From positions 308,970 through 372,969 of the forward strand of contig NW_006494916.1 of the NCBI RefSeq assembly GCF_000471905.2: a DNA stretch of 64,000 nucleotides. The letters run 5' to 3'. How positions within the stretch are numbered: the stretch's first letter is position 1; each line of letters begins with the position of its first letter. The position numbers were made by a program, and so were the translations under genes. This document shows positions 1 to 11,804 of this stretch, piece after piece. The notes beneath the pieces were generated by a model. That model had not been told where the DNA came from. It made no database searches and saw only the letters and a program-made list of their open reading frames with translations. The DNA is from Amborella trichopoda (Eukaryota; Streptophyta; Magnoliopsida; Amborellales; Amborellaceae).

Positions 1-2530
1 AGTCTTATTACAATAAATATGGATTCAAAGAAAATAAAAACTAACAAATCCAAGATCTTAAAAGCCTTGATGCCACTAAACTAATTTTCTTTTAATCAAA
101 AAAAATATCCACAATTCCTATGCTTAAAAAAACATAATTAAATATAGCAAGAAACAAAAAAAAAGTGTTAGAGATTACCTCAACCGGTCATATTACACCC
201 CACATCGAGTCACTACCATCCGAAGGCACAGGATCAATGATCAACCTTCAATCTCAATCGAAAAGCAAGTTTAGGCCAAGGGACACTAATGGAACATAAA
301 CCCCTTTAATCACAAACTCAAAACCTAGGTGAATTCCCTTAGCAACCTAGTTTGAGAGAGATGGAATCTCTTTCTGCTACACCCTAAAATCATTAGCCAT
401 AAATCCATAATTGAGAGATGGGAGAGATAAGAACTTCATAGCCTAAACCCTTAGCTTAGCCCCTTTTTACAGTGAGGGGGAGAGAAAGAGATCTCAAAGA
501 TTAGAGAGTGAGGCGTGGTCCTTTTGGGCTTTCATGAGAGAGAGAGAGAGAAAAACTTTTTTAGGAGAGAGATAAAAAGATAAGGTGTAGAGATTTTGGA
601 TAGAGACAATCCCTTTTTATAGGTTTCAAACAAGATTAGGGTTTCATAGGGTTTTCCTTGGCTTGCCTCTCATGTGAGATTGAATATGAACCATTGATCA
701 TGGGTGACTTGTGGGGTGAGAGATTTGAGTTCTCCATTCCATAAACAAGTCATCAACATGCTATGGAAGGTGCTAAAACCTTTATCCCCCTTTTCTTATG
801 ACAATTATCTCATCAATAGAAATTAAATAAGATAACATTAATCATAATATTAAGCTTTATCCAAAATATACATAAGCCTTATCAAGCTTGTAAAGGATTC
901 ATGCAAGTCCTCTTTAAGATAAAAGGCCTTCAAGCCAAAGTTATCACTGTTAACAACACATCCCATAAAAGATAGGAAACCCCCTAAAAGTGGAGCGTGA
1001 CACCACATGGGAATAGGAAACTTCTGCCAATAAGATGGAAACCACATAAGAGTGAAGCATGCCACCCCATGAGAATAGGAGCCCAAAAAGTTGGGGTGTG
1101 CCACCCATGTTTGGCCCCGACCAATTTAGGGCATGGTGGGCCCATATGCACAATGGGCCCCCAATGTTATTTTTAAATATTAAAAAAATTAATAAATGAT
1201 TTTTTAGAATTAATTTGAATATTTAAAATATTAAAAAACAATATATCCATTTTTATAAATTCAAATTTTATAAATAAAATATCCAAAGATCTAGAAAAAA
1301 TCAAATAATATTTTTAAAACCATATCATCATAAAATAAACACAATTAAATTCATTAGATGTGATAATGATCTATATGGTTTAGGAATAAATAATCTGGGG
1401 CACTCCACCTTCAATTGTAAACTACAGTCCATACTTGTTTTATCAACCGACACAGTGTTTCCCATAACCCATAGTCCATGCAGGGGCTCATTCGTGGGCC
1501 ACCGAAGTCTGGTTAATGAGCCAAGGGGTCGTAATCTCATTTTGTGGATTTTAAGTTCTCCCCTAGAGACGTGCCAAGGTCACCTAGATCTGATTCAACC
1601 ACAGCTTCTATGGCGCATAGGGGGTATCTCTTGCATGTGCATAAGCTTCACCCTAAATGGTGATTAGCTTTCTCAAAATGGCTATCATTATGCTTGCCGT
1701 GTGGTAGTACATGGTTGAGGCTTTGGCCCCTATCTCTGAAGACCACCATCACACACAAGGGTCACACTGTTCTTCGGCTCACTCATCCAGTCATACTCCA
1801 ACCTCTTCATGAGATGACCTAATATAACCCTTATCGAATAGTTTTTTATGCTCTGGTAACATAGGTTTTTCCCAACTGACTGGTCTAACGCGTCAAGCTC
1901 AGTCCGGTATCAACAAACATCATTTCTTATTATAGTCCACGAGGGACCACACTCCTATTGAGTTCGTGTTCCACTATATCATTTTATTTTACGAGCACTC
2001 ATAAGGCTTTTAATTGCCATATTCACTCAACATCTCCCACTTGGCCTTTGAGGGCTTTACATTCTCTCTTCGTCATTTCTCTCATCCTCATCTCTCTCTA
2101 ATTACATTCTCTCTCTCAAGAATTTTTCACTTATTCTCTCTCCCACTTTGGTTTTGACTTTGATTCTTGGATTGATTTATTTTCATGGCACTACATATTT
2201 CATTTTAATTGGTGGTTTAGTTTCGTGTACTCCATGATTGCAGGTTTCTCTCTCTAAGTTCATCTCTTAGCAAAAACAATAACCATTTGATTTTTGGACT
2301 TTTAATAGTTAACTAATAATACTACATGATTATCATCATTTCAATAAATAAATTATAATAATAAATTAAATTATAAACTGAATAGAAATTTTTTAATTAC
2401 ATAATTAATTATAATATTTACATTATCAAATATTTTATTTTTAAATACGTATAATATAAGAAACTAACTTTCAAAGAGATGCAATGGAGATGGATGGGAA
2501 AGATACGTTGAGAGGAGAGAGAATGAGAAC
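1..2530. other. Non-coding stretch left of the Gypsy element
   Basis: No convincing gene. 1-850 is AT-rich with GA-rich runs (about 535-560). 960-1115 holds a degenerate tandem repeat: about three units with a shared core like GTGACACCACATGGGAATAGG, spaced roughly 40-60 bp. 1160-1330 is very AT-rich. 1370-2045 is more complex in composition, has no open frame, and ends in a CATCTCCCACTTGG-type phrase of the sort seen near plant LTR ends, so it may be an old LTR fragment; I could not find a partner copy. 2040-2530 is CT-rich, then AT-rich, then GA-rich up to the insertion site. Confidence 0.5.
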
Positions 2531-2535
2531 GAGAG
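2531..2535. repeat. Left target-site duplication GAGAG
   Basis: GAGAG lies directly before the LTR start TATTAGAAG and again directly after the 3' LTR end at 20203-20207. The local sequence is GA-rich, so a chance match is possible, but both repeat ends fit exactly. Confidence 0.7.
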
Positions 2536-5274
2536 TATTAGAAGATATTTTTCATCATCATAGGGCCCCCCCCCCACTCAATAAAATCCTAGCAAATAGT
2601 GGAAATTTTGACGGTCTCATAATGCCCCAGAACTGGTCAAGATCTTCATGAGGTCTCTCAAAACTCTCCTGCCAAGTTTTGTCGCATTCTGACATGTTTA
2701 AGGTAGTGCAGACTAAGAAATAATTTCGGCAGAGTCGGCCTCTAGCACACTGAAACGGACCCTACAACTAGAGCTACACTTTCGGTGCCTCACTTTGCTG
2801 TGGGACTACCGCCATTGGATCTGGCACAATTGAAAGCTCCCAAGGGTCAAATTTCAGCTTTAACGGATATCCCAGGAAAATGTTATAGGTTGAAACAGGA
2901 GGAGGCGCACGCTATTCCATGCGGCCACCCTGCAACTCCACACCATTGAAGGAACAGTCATGACCAGTGAATTTCGATGCTCATATCTCCCTCGTCTGAA
3001 GTAGGATCAAGGTCAAATTTTGTGAGATTATTTGTCTCATCAAGACAAGTGTTTCGATACTTGGCACGCCCCGTGATGACGCCTGAGCGCGAAGAAAAAC
3101 TAGAGAGAAGTTGTTGATCCATGAAGAAAGTACAGGAAAGTCAACAGTATCGTGCCTCACTCGAGCGGCCAAATCACACTGCTCGCTAGCCTAATCGATG
3201 CAAGACCAATTACAACGCATGCGTAAGGTCTCGAGCTATCTTTGACCTGAACTCCGTACAAGATGAACAAAGCCGACGAAGTGACTGCAAATTACGTCGC
3301 TTGAATTCCAGATTTTAGCCAAAATTTCACAATTGCAAAATCTTCGTTCGGGCACGAAATCGAGCTGCGTTCATTGCCTCCATGATCGTAATGGCATGAA
3401 CAGTGTAATCCAGTGAAGAAATCATAAAAAAACATCAAGGAACGAGCACACTATAGATCTGAAGTTTCAAGATTCAACAAAAATTCAAGTCACATGATCG
3501 TGCCCTAAAAACACAATCCATGGCGCAAAGCTGGTATCAAATCGATCGCCATGCCGAGCCCTTTTTAACCGGGCATCAAAACGACCTCAGATCATCTATA
3601 AAAAATCATGCACATTCTAGGGCAACACAAGGACTACTCTGGAATTTCACAAATTATTAGGATGGGGCAAATCTATCATTTTGCACCCTATTTTCTAATT
3701 TCTTTTAATTCAATTTAATCTTAATTTCCATTAATTAGGGTTACTTTTGATCATCCACTCATGTTTGGGGCAAATTATATGTATACCATGTACCGCCATG
3801 GTATGCAAAAAAGGAGAAAGGGGAGCAATACACACCCACATAATACACAAAGAGAGAGTTTTTATTGATTAAAGTTTCCCTTTCTTCTCATTGTTGTGTC
3901 ACGTTTGGAGAGAGAGAGTAAGGTGAGAGAAGCTTTTGGACCGGTACCCTTAGGCTCAAGGTATACCTTCTCTCTCTTCTTTTTCTTTTCTTCTCTTTCT
4001 TTCTCTCTTTCTTCTTCTTCTTTTCCATCTGAGCTCCTCTCGAAGGCCATGCATGGCAGTGGCAATGTCGTGCATGCCTCTCTTGTGGTCTCACAGGTTG
4101 CGCATGGAGATGGCAGCGCCATACGTGAGCTTCCTTCTCCATCTGTTTCACTCCCTGTTTCCAAACGAGGCTTGCAGACGGCACTGCTCATCCCCGTCCG
4201 TAGACACGTCCTCAATGCCTCGATAAAGAGCACAGACGATGAAACTCATTGCCACCAGCAAGGGTCTTCCCCCGTTGCGCACCTATCGCAGACGGCGATG
4301 CCTATCGCTGCCCACTAGAGGTCTCGGCAATGCCTATCGCCGCCTGCGAGCTTTCTTCGCATGGCGAGGTGCCTATCGTCATCCTCGAGCCTCCTTTGTG
4401 CGTTTGGTGCTCATCGCCGCTCCCCCTGCATCCCACTTCTACCATCGTGCGCCTCATGAGAACTATCGTCACATGCTTCGCAAAGGGCCATTGACACGCG
4501 CTTCACAAGAGGATATCACCGCCTGCACAGGGATGCGCTGCCTTCTTGTGTTGCTAATGGCAATGCCTAGCGCCATCAGTAGTTCCCTGCTTCCCCTCAT
4601 GCCACGAGCAGTAGTGTCTGGGGCCGTCCAAGGATTGTGACACTACTACTCCACAGTTGTGGGTGGCAACGCCTAGCGCTGTCAGAACTCAATCTTCCTG
4701 CCATCTCGTGCCTTCTCTTCATTCTCTCCTCTTCTCACTTAATTGAGGGTCAGTCTAGCCTTGCACCGCCATATCAACCTCGGTTTTGAGTAGTCTTGTC
4801 GTCATGCTTGTCCTGAGTACCATGCCCGTCTTGCTATCACTCTGAGTCGGTCACTTTTCAGCTGTCATGCCAGTCTCGCCCCTCATCAAGTTCCCTTCTC
4901 TTTTTGAACTTTCTATTTCGTTATTCTCTCACATGAACGTATAATGCCCTAAAACAAAGGTGGGTCCATATGACCCACTAGTCTTGCAAATTAACCAAAG
5001 AAGTGTTGTACATAAACAAGAGGATTGCTGGTTAAGGGAGGCGATTTCGAACCAGCTAAAGCAGCTGGGGCGACTTTCCTCATGAGCTAAAAGGGACTAC
5101 ACAAGAGTAAGTCCCGAACCCACCTTAAATTCCTCTCTCCTCGGTTGGTATACCTGCCCTTGCTTGCGAGCAAGGTTTTGAGAGAGCGATCTCATATCTC
5201 AGGTTCACTAGAAACCCGAGATACGCGCCGCTTGATCATCTAGATCTGGAGGGCGAGAACGAGGCACTTAACCA
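2536..5274 (+). mobile_element. 5' LTR of the Gypsy element
   Basis: Aligns end to end with 17467-20202. Shared landmarks are TTTTTCATCATCAT near the start, the AGAGAGAGTAAGGTGAGAGA block at 3908 (18878 in the partner), and the CCTGCCCTTGCTTGCGAGCA block near the end. It begins TATT rather than the usual TG and ends in AACCA. It is about 2739 bp, long for a plant LTR but not for Tat elements. Open frames inside it, such as 3896-4318, are not shared intact with the other LTR and look non-coding. Confidence 0.92.
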
Positions 5275-5277
5275 GCT

Positions 5278-5295
5278 TGGCGACACCACTGGGGA
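5278..5295 (+). other. Primer-binding site of the Gypsy element
   Basis: TGGCGACACCACTGGGGA sits three bases after the 5' LTR. It has the TGG start and length expected of a site complementary to a tRNA 3' end, where minus-strand cDNA synthesis is primed. A similar site, TGGCAACTCCACTGGGGA, occurs at 63895-63912. I cannot name the tRNA with certainty. Confidence 0.85.
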
Positions 5296-5529
5296 CTTAG
5301 TTCGCTCTTGTTTGACCAGTTTCCTCTTTTACTTTCTGCATTAATTTCTATGGTATATGGGTTGTTCAACCCGTTTATCCGAGTCGGGGACTTCCTTATC
5401 CTCGCACTCGTGACTGTCCCAGGGAAGAGAACTGCTCAAGCTTCCTTCCCTATGCTTTTGCTGAGTCACAACTCGCAGTCCGCCTCCCAAGTTATTTCCT
5501 GGGTTGGTGAGAGAGGGAACTTAAAGGTC

Positions 5530-8156
5530 CCTGACTCCCCGCTTCCTCGCCCAGATGGACCCTCCACCAAGGCCCCTTGCATGGGTAGCACATCTACCTC
5601 ACACAACACACACTCTGCTACTGACAAGTCTCTTGCAGGTCATATTGCTGAGTTACGCCGAAAGGCTACCCATACCCCTTTTGCGAGAAGTAAGAGAGTT
5701 GTTGTTGCTTCTGAGGTTCACCATAAGGCAACCCCCTATGCTCCTTCACCACCCCGAACCTTTTCATCTAAAGGCTCGGCACACCAAGGTGGAGGCCCTA
5801 TGGCCTCCACTCCTCGCACTCACCCAAGGGCTCGTGGTCCATCCACTCGAGCCGCAGCTCGAGGCAATCTTTACGTTGCCTTGAGCTAGCATCCAGGGCT
5901 AGGCCTTCTCAGGCCGAACCCTGCATGCGCCATGCATTTTCTTTGCACAGCTCAAGGCAGCGCTAGCTCTATGCCACCTCGAGCAAATGAGGGTCAACCG
6001 CTCCGTCCTCCCTCCTGTCACATACAGTTCAACTTTGTGAAAAATGAGCTTACGCCTCATCCCTTATTAAAACAGGCTTGTGGGCTCGACCTCCTCAGGT
6101 CGAACCCATTGACCGAGCCCAATCTAACTCCCAAGTCACCTGAACGGCTAACCCTAAAGGTGCACATGGACTAACTCTGCAGGTTCTTCCTCGGTCCAGA
6201 CTCAGGCGGAGTCATGGACTAGCTCTTTCCTATGTAGCTCTTCCGACACCAGGCAAGCACCTCAAGCCCTGGTACTCAAAGGTCTATCCTAAGAGTACTA
6301 TCCTAAGCTAGCCTCAAGTCAGCCGCACACCTGGGGCCCACAAAGGAATTCGGGGCAATGGCCTAATGTCAGACAGAGGCCTCCAGCCTCCAAGGCAAAA
6401 ACCTAGGTTACCACCCTTGATAGCCTCCTACCTCATAACCCCTTTTTCCCTCTTCAAACTTCGGAACCTGAGCGAGTCCAAGAGTATTATTGGGTCGTTA
6501 CTACCAAGAAATCACGGTTCCAAGACCATCGAGAACCGGTCTCATAAGATCAGAATAAAAGATTCAAGTCCAATCAGGGCAATCTGAGCCCCTGCAGGCT
6601 GACTTGCCACTCTTGACTCACCAACCTCGGTAGTCCACTGCACCACCTGGCTCTGACCTTCCAAAAGAAATGGTTAGTGTCATTGTGGTCAATGATTCAG
6701 ATGACACTCAAGAAAAAAGGGTGAGCAGGTTCGAGGTAATGGTGTAGTTCATCCTTGAAAAAATGGAATGCTTAGATGCCTCCAGGTCCCCTTCTTCTCA
6801 CCACGAGACTAATTCCCTGACTGATGAGGACACAATTCCTAGGAAAACTCCCCCACCAGCCTCCTAAGACAGCTCTACCTCTCGCGGGGTCTCCCAAACT
6901 GACATAGATGCCATGGTGGCCCATAGCCTCAAGAACAAGGTCCTAGGCTTACAAGAGGCGTCGTTCTACCAGAAGTCGTACCCTTTGTACATTGACCAAG
7001 TGCCATTTCCGCTGAACTACCAAAATGGGAAGCTCCCCTTGTTCAATGGTACTACTTCTCCTCACCAGCATACTGCCCACTTCCAAGAGGCTTGTAGGGA
7101 GACGGCAACTAACAGACGACTTCTCCTCTGTCAGTTCGTTGAGACTCTCGAAGGGCCAGCCTTCCTGTGGTATGCTCGGCTGCCTTCAAACTAGCTGCAC
7201 AAGTGGCAAAAAATGGAGCAGTTGTTTTACCAAAGCTTCTACGAAGTCCAAAGGAATGTGGAAACCATCGAGTTCCTCAATCTGATGCAATACCCTGGTG
7301 AACCAGTTGACAATTTCATCACCAGATGGAAGTAGCTGGCAACTTTTCATGCCACTCCCATGACTGGGAAGGAAGCGTTCCAGACCTGCATAAGGAACAT
7401 GCTTCTCAAGAACGCCCTGCATGTCGAGGCATCCAATCCACCCTCCATGTCAGAGCTCATCTCTAAGGTAGTTTGTATTAAGGGATTGTTCAAACACCAT
7501 AGCAGCTCTCGATAACAACCCTTTGGCTCAAATTCTCACCCCAATAGTCGGGGCAACCAAAAAGCAATGATCAGCCCGATCGTCACTGTGACCGACACTA
7601 AGAGCGCAGCTCCTCAAACCCTAGACCTTTCCAAGGCACAAACACCTCAAGCTGGGGGCAAGCAGCAGTCTTACAATAAGGTCCTGCCTCCTAAAAATTC
7701 TAAGCAAAACGACTTCTGGATCCAACACTAGAATGAGGTTTACCCCTTTGACAAGGAGTGGACCCCTTTGACAAGGAGTGGACTCCTGCACTGGTTCAAC
7801 TACTGCTAGAACAGAACATGATCCAATTACCAAAGATCAACACCGCAGAGCTGGCTGGACAAGAGATGAATGAGAGGTATTACGCCTATCACAGGAGAGT
7901 AGGCCACCCTACTTATGACTGCTATAAACTCAACGACACTATCGACGCCCTTATTAACAACGGTCAGATAAAGCTCGAAGAGTTAAAGAAGGCGTTTGGG
8001 GCAACTGAGGCTTCTCATATAGTGACAATCCAAGAGGGCAACGCACCCGCTATCCTCCACACATTTTTCTCCATAATGCTCGAAGAAGGACTCGTCACAC
8101 CCAAGTTGATAAGGCAACATAAGTTCATGTCTCCAAGAACCGAGAACCTCTGATGC
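5530..8156 (+). pseudogene. Gag region of the Gypsy element, broken
   Basis: The structural polyprotein that would form the virus-like particle. One reading frame covers most of 5308-7750 with scattered stops. 6913-7194 and its continuation resemble the retrotransposon gag domain: GPAFLWYARLPSN, then after a TAG at 7192-7194 the phrase QLFYQSFYEVQRNVETIEFL, then another TAG at 7333-7335. 7758-8153, in a different frame, encodes the gag C-terminus with a zinc-finger-like YYAYHRRVGHPTYDCY, where histidine replaces the usual second cysteine, as is common in Tat-type gags. The frame change coincides with a 20-bp tandem duplication at 7742-7781. The N-terminal part (about 5555-6174) is proline- and serine-rich and less certain. 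Confidence 0.75.
7742..7781 (+). repeat. 20-bp tandem duplication that shifts the gag frame
   Basis: ACCCCTTTGACAAGGAGTGG is present twice back to back (7742-7761, 7762-7781). Twenty bases is not a multiple of three, so the upstream frame ending PFDKEWTP continues only in another frame after the second copy. Confidence 0.95.
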
Positions 8157-9447
8157 ACGTACCACTAGATACGAGGCCATGACATCAGCGAATGCACTAG
8201 CTTCCATGAACTCTTAGCAAAGAATATGCAGCAGTGCTAAGAAGTCCAAGGAAACCTAGGAGGCACCGTCAAGTCCCCCTTCTGCCAGTGCAAGAAGACC
8301 TCCAGTCACAAGCCCAGGGAAACACTAAACTAGACCTTCTACAAGCCCACTTCGAAGCAATGCTCCAACAGGGCCTCGTCACTCCCAAGCCTGTCAGGCA
8401 GCCAACGTGCCTTGCCCAGGGCACAAAAAAACTTTAATGCTCATATCACCAAGTATGGGGTCAAGAACTCAAAGCGTGCTCTAGGTTCAAAGCTAAAAGC
8501 GCAGAAAAAGTCCAAGAAAGCCACAATGTCTGTGTCGTTCTCCCATAACGCTTCCAGGCCTTCGCACCCGTTCGAGATGAAGCCACCCTACAAGCCCCTC
8601 TTGAGCGTACATTGAACCCTTCAGAGCCCTCAACCTCTCAGCCTTGGGAAGTCTATCATGTGCGAAGTAGGATCAAATCCCTAAAGTGTGATGCAGTCCA
8701 CCATGCTAGGACTCCTCATCAGCCTGATGGGGCAGTCCAAACACCTCCTCAGGGACCCAGAAGGAGACGACGAGCACTTAGGTCAGCCTGCCAAAGGAAT
8801 CATCTTCCTCAGCCATCAGTCGAGGAATAATTTCTCAAGCCTCTCCCCCCACTGTAGACCTTGCAGGACTTCAGCCTAGGTGTAGCTCACCTTATCATGT
8901 CGTCCAATCAGATGAACCTCCTTGGGTCATCAATAGCTAGGGAGTCGTCCAATATAGGTGATGACTCTAAAAGCACCCATCAACGGTCAAAGCCGGGGCA
9001 AGACCTAAAATACCCCCTACAGGCATCCAATTCTGATGATGATATAAAACGCTGCCCAAAACGTTCTAACTCTTCTTCTCCTCCTTCCTCCTCTATTTTC
9101 TCTACAGGTGCAACTCGAAGGTGCCCAGACTTCGACACTCTAAACATAGAGTTCGGAGGCACCAACCTCACTAAGCCATAGTAAGAACACGTCAGAGAGA
9201 TGTTGGCCCAGGCGACTGGATTCTCGACAGTCACTGATGTCTTGGCCGCCCAAGCCAAAACTGAGTCATCTTCAGGCTCCTGGTCCCACAAGGCCTGCCA
9301 AGTGATCCAAGTTCATGAAGCGTCATCCAGTTCAGGGCAAGCGCCAAGTGATCCCAGTCACAAGATCATCGACTCAAACCTTTCCAACGCTGGACCAGCC
9401 AGAGACCGGTCCTCCCCCACACTGTCCCCCTCCTAGAGGCTAAGAAG
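8157..9447 (+). other. Gag-pol linker of the Gypsy element; protease not recognised
   Basis: By position this should hold the end of gag and the aspartic protease. Only short frames are present, and I could not find a convincing protease active-site triad (D-S/T-G type). 8326-8440 partly repeats wording seen at 8080-8150 (the phrase GLVTPKxxRQ appears in both), suggesting an old internal duplication. 9000-9440 is serine-rich. Confidence 0.45.
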
Positions 9448-10640
9448 TTGGGATCATGGGTATCTACATTCAAGGTCAATGAGAATCTTTGTGAGCCCCC
9501 TGATGAGGAACTTCAAGAAGCTCTAGAAGAGTGGGAAGAAGGTGGTCAAGCCATGGCTGATGAGCTTGAAGAGATCAACCTGGGGGATGAGGCTGACCTA
9601 AGGCCAACTTTCATCTCAGCAAAAATTTCCCTAGAGGAGAAAGAAAGTTATATTTCCCTCGTCCGAGCAAATCGAGACATTTTGCCTGGCATTATCATGA
9701 GATGCTCGATCTAGACCCTCAGATTGTTGTCCATCACCTCGATATCGATCCAACTATTAAACCCATGAAGCAGAAATCAAGAAGGTTTAGACCTAACCTT
9801 GAGATGCAGATTGACGATGAGGTGAACAAGATCAGGCAAGCTCGATTCACACGTGAAGTCAAATACCCAAATGGCTAGAAAATGTTGTCTCAGTCAAGAA
9901 GAAGAATGACCAAATCAGGGTTTGTATTGATTTACGTGACTTGAACACCGCCTACCCCAAGGACGAATTCCCCCTGCCATTCATCGAGATGCTTGTCGAC
10001 TCCACAGCTCATTGCCAAATCTTCTCCTTTATGGATGGGGCCAGAAGATGAGGAGACCACTGTGTTCTTGACCCCAAAAGGTGTCTTTTGCTAGTGATGT
10101 CTTTCGGGTTAAAGAACGTCGGTGCCACATACCAACGAGTCATGACAATCATTTTTAAGGACATGATCCACAAGGAGGTCAAAGTGCTATGTGGATGACC
10201 TGGTGGTGAAATCTGAAACAAAAGGCGTCCACTTACAAGACCTTAAAAAGGTATTTGAATGACTGCGGTGTCACCAACTCAAGATGAACCCCTTGAAATG
10301 CACCTTCAAAGTATGCTCAAGAAAATTCTTAGGGTTCATCATGCGATACCAAGGACTGGAGATTGAGCCAGTCAAAATCAAGGCAATTCAGGACATGCCA
10401 CTACCTACAACCCTCCATGAATTGTGGTCTCTCTAATTACAGTTGGCCTACATTCGGAGGCTCATCTCAAACCTCTCAAGACGATGCATACCCTTTTCAC
10501 ACTTGCTGAAGAAGGATACTCCCCTCATATGGGATGAGGCGTACCAGGCTGTGCTCGATGACATCCAGTAGTACCTGTTGAATCTACTAGTACTCTCCAC
10601 TCCAGTGTTAGGAAGTCCTCTCATCTCATCTTATACGTCA
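9448..10640 (+). pseudogene. Reverse transcriptase region of the Gypsy element, broken
   Basis: Would copy element RNA into DNA. 9448-9714 encodes the leader seen before plant Gypsy RTs (EINLGDEADLRPTFISAKIS, EEKESYISL). After it, in shifted frames, come KPMKQKSRRFRPNLEMQIDDE, a VKYPNG-like block, a PEDEETTVFLTPKG block and the catalytic YVDDLVVKSE, with the YVDD codons at 10188-10199, then the thumb phrases FIMRYQGLEIEP and KAIQDMPLPTT. At least three frame changes and several stops separate these blocks. Both catalytic aspartates of YVDD remain, but no continuous enzyme can be made. Confidence 0.85.
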
Positions 10641-11050
10641 CTACCCTCGATGAGTCACTCGGGGCACTCATAATGCAAAACAATGATGGAGGGAAAGAAA
10701 CAATTTACTACCTCAGCCGCAGGATGCAGGGGGCCAAGAAGAATTACCCTCCCATTGAAAAGATGTGCCTATCCTTGATCTTTACGGTACAGAAGCTCCG
10801 TCATTACTTGCTCGATCATGAGGTCAAGTTAATCTCCAAGGCGGACCCGGTCAAGTTCCTCATGATCGGAACATGCTTGTCAGAATGTTTGGCCAAGTGG
10901 GCATTATTGCTGATAGAGTTCGACATCACATATGTACCACATAAGGCAGTCAAAGGTCAAGCCTTAGCAGACTTTCCCGCAACTCACCCAGTCCCTGTGG
11001 AATCTCCCCTGTCAAGTGATCTCTCAACCGTGGGATATGTACGGCACTAA
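10641..11050 (+). pseudogene. RNase H domain of the Gypsy element
   Basis: Open from 10673 to 11050. It carries the usual plant Gypsy RNase H phrases: YYLSRRMQGAKKNYPPIEKM, KLRHYLLDHEVKLISKADP, and the end block KWALLLIEFDITYVPHKAVKG followed by QALADF. It would remove the RNA strand during cDNA synthesis. It joins the RT thumb region upstream in a different frame. The frame ends at a stop inside the first copy of a 28-bp repeat (11028-11070). Confidence 0.85.
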
Positions 11051-11070
11051 CTCGACCGTGGGATATGTAC
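11028..11070 (+). repeat. 28-bp direct duplication at the RNase H / second RNase H junction
   Basis: CCGTGGGATATGTAC occurs at 11028-11042 and 11056-11070, with a period of 28 bp. As 28 is not a multiple of three, the duplication helps explain the frame break between the two RNase H domains. Confidence 0.85.
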
Positions 11071-11643
11071 TTCGACGGAGCATTCCAGCCTGATAGAGGA
11101 GGTGTCAGAGTCGTGTTCTTAACTCTCGACGATGGAATGATTCATTTATCCTTCTCACTGGCAGAGGCATTTTCTCATAATGAAGCTGAATATCAAGCCC
11201 TCATAATCGGATTGGAGATCGCCCAGAAGCTAGACCTGAGGCAGCTAAACATCTTCGGCAACTCTGAGCTGGTCATCCGGCAGCTTAAGGGGATTTATGA
11301 CGTAAGGAAGGATACTCTCAAACCTTATCATGACACGGCCAAATCCTTTATGACCCAGTTTGATGATCTCTCCCTGATTCATATCCCAAGAAGACTGAAC
11401 TCGCTGGCCGATGCACTTTCGAAGCTTGAGGCCACCATTCAGCTATCTTCATCAGGACTCACCCCAATCTGGGTAACCGAATGGAGACATGTCGACTTGA
11501 GAACCGAAGTTGATGCAGATGACGAGAGTGATGTCTTCCCTGAATGCCCGCCTTATCCATTTGGAGCGCTCCTCGCAGCTAAGGATGTCATTAAGGCAGA
11601 ACAGGAAATATCCCAAGGTAAAGAATCCAAGGTTGAGAAGTGA
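11065..11643 (+). pseudogene. Second (additional) RNase H-like domain of the Gypsy element
   Basis: A 192-codon open frame starting MYFDGAFQPDRGGVRVVFLT and containing EAFSHNEAEYQALIIGLEIA, GNSELVIRQLKG and HIPRRLNSLADALSKL. These are the D-E-D-D-type blocks of an RNase HI-like domain, here placed after the normal RNase H. Two consecutive RNase H-like domains are a known mark of Tat-branch Gypsy elements. It ends in TGA at 11641-11643, where pol should continue into integrase, so it is truncated within the polyprotein. Confidence 0.85.
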
Positions 11644-11804
11644 GAGCCTGAATTCTTCGACCCAATGTGTGCGGAGGTCGAACAAGTGGAAGACTAGAGG
11701 GAGCTCATCATAGATTTCACAAAGTAAGGTGGAACGCAACGGCATACGACAGCTGTCTACCAAGTACACCTTGCTTAATGGGGACATCCTCTTTCATTGA
11801 TCAT

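Noticed and set aside
3862-4318. Overlapping 98-140-residue frames on both strands in the LTR
   Set aside because: They lie in low-complexity CT/GA sequence, and the matching place in the other LTR does not keep the same frames.
5308-5889. 193-residue frame as a separate upstream gene of the Gypsy element
   Set aside because: It is in the same frame as the later gag pieces and most simply forms the gag N-terminal region; an extra ORF cannot be supported without relatives.
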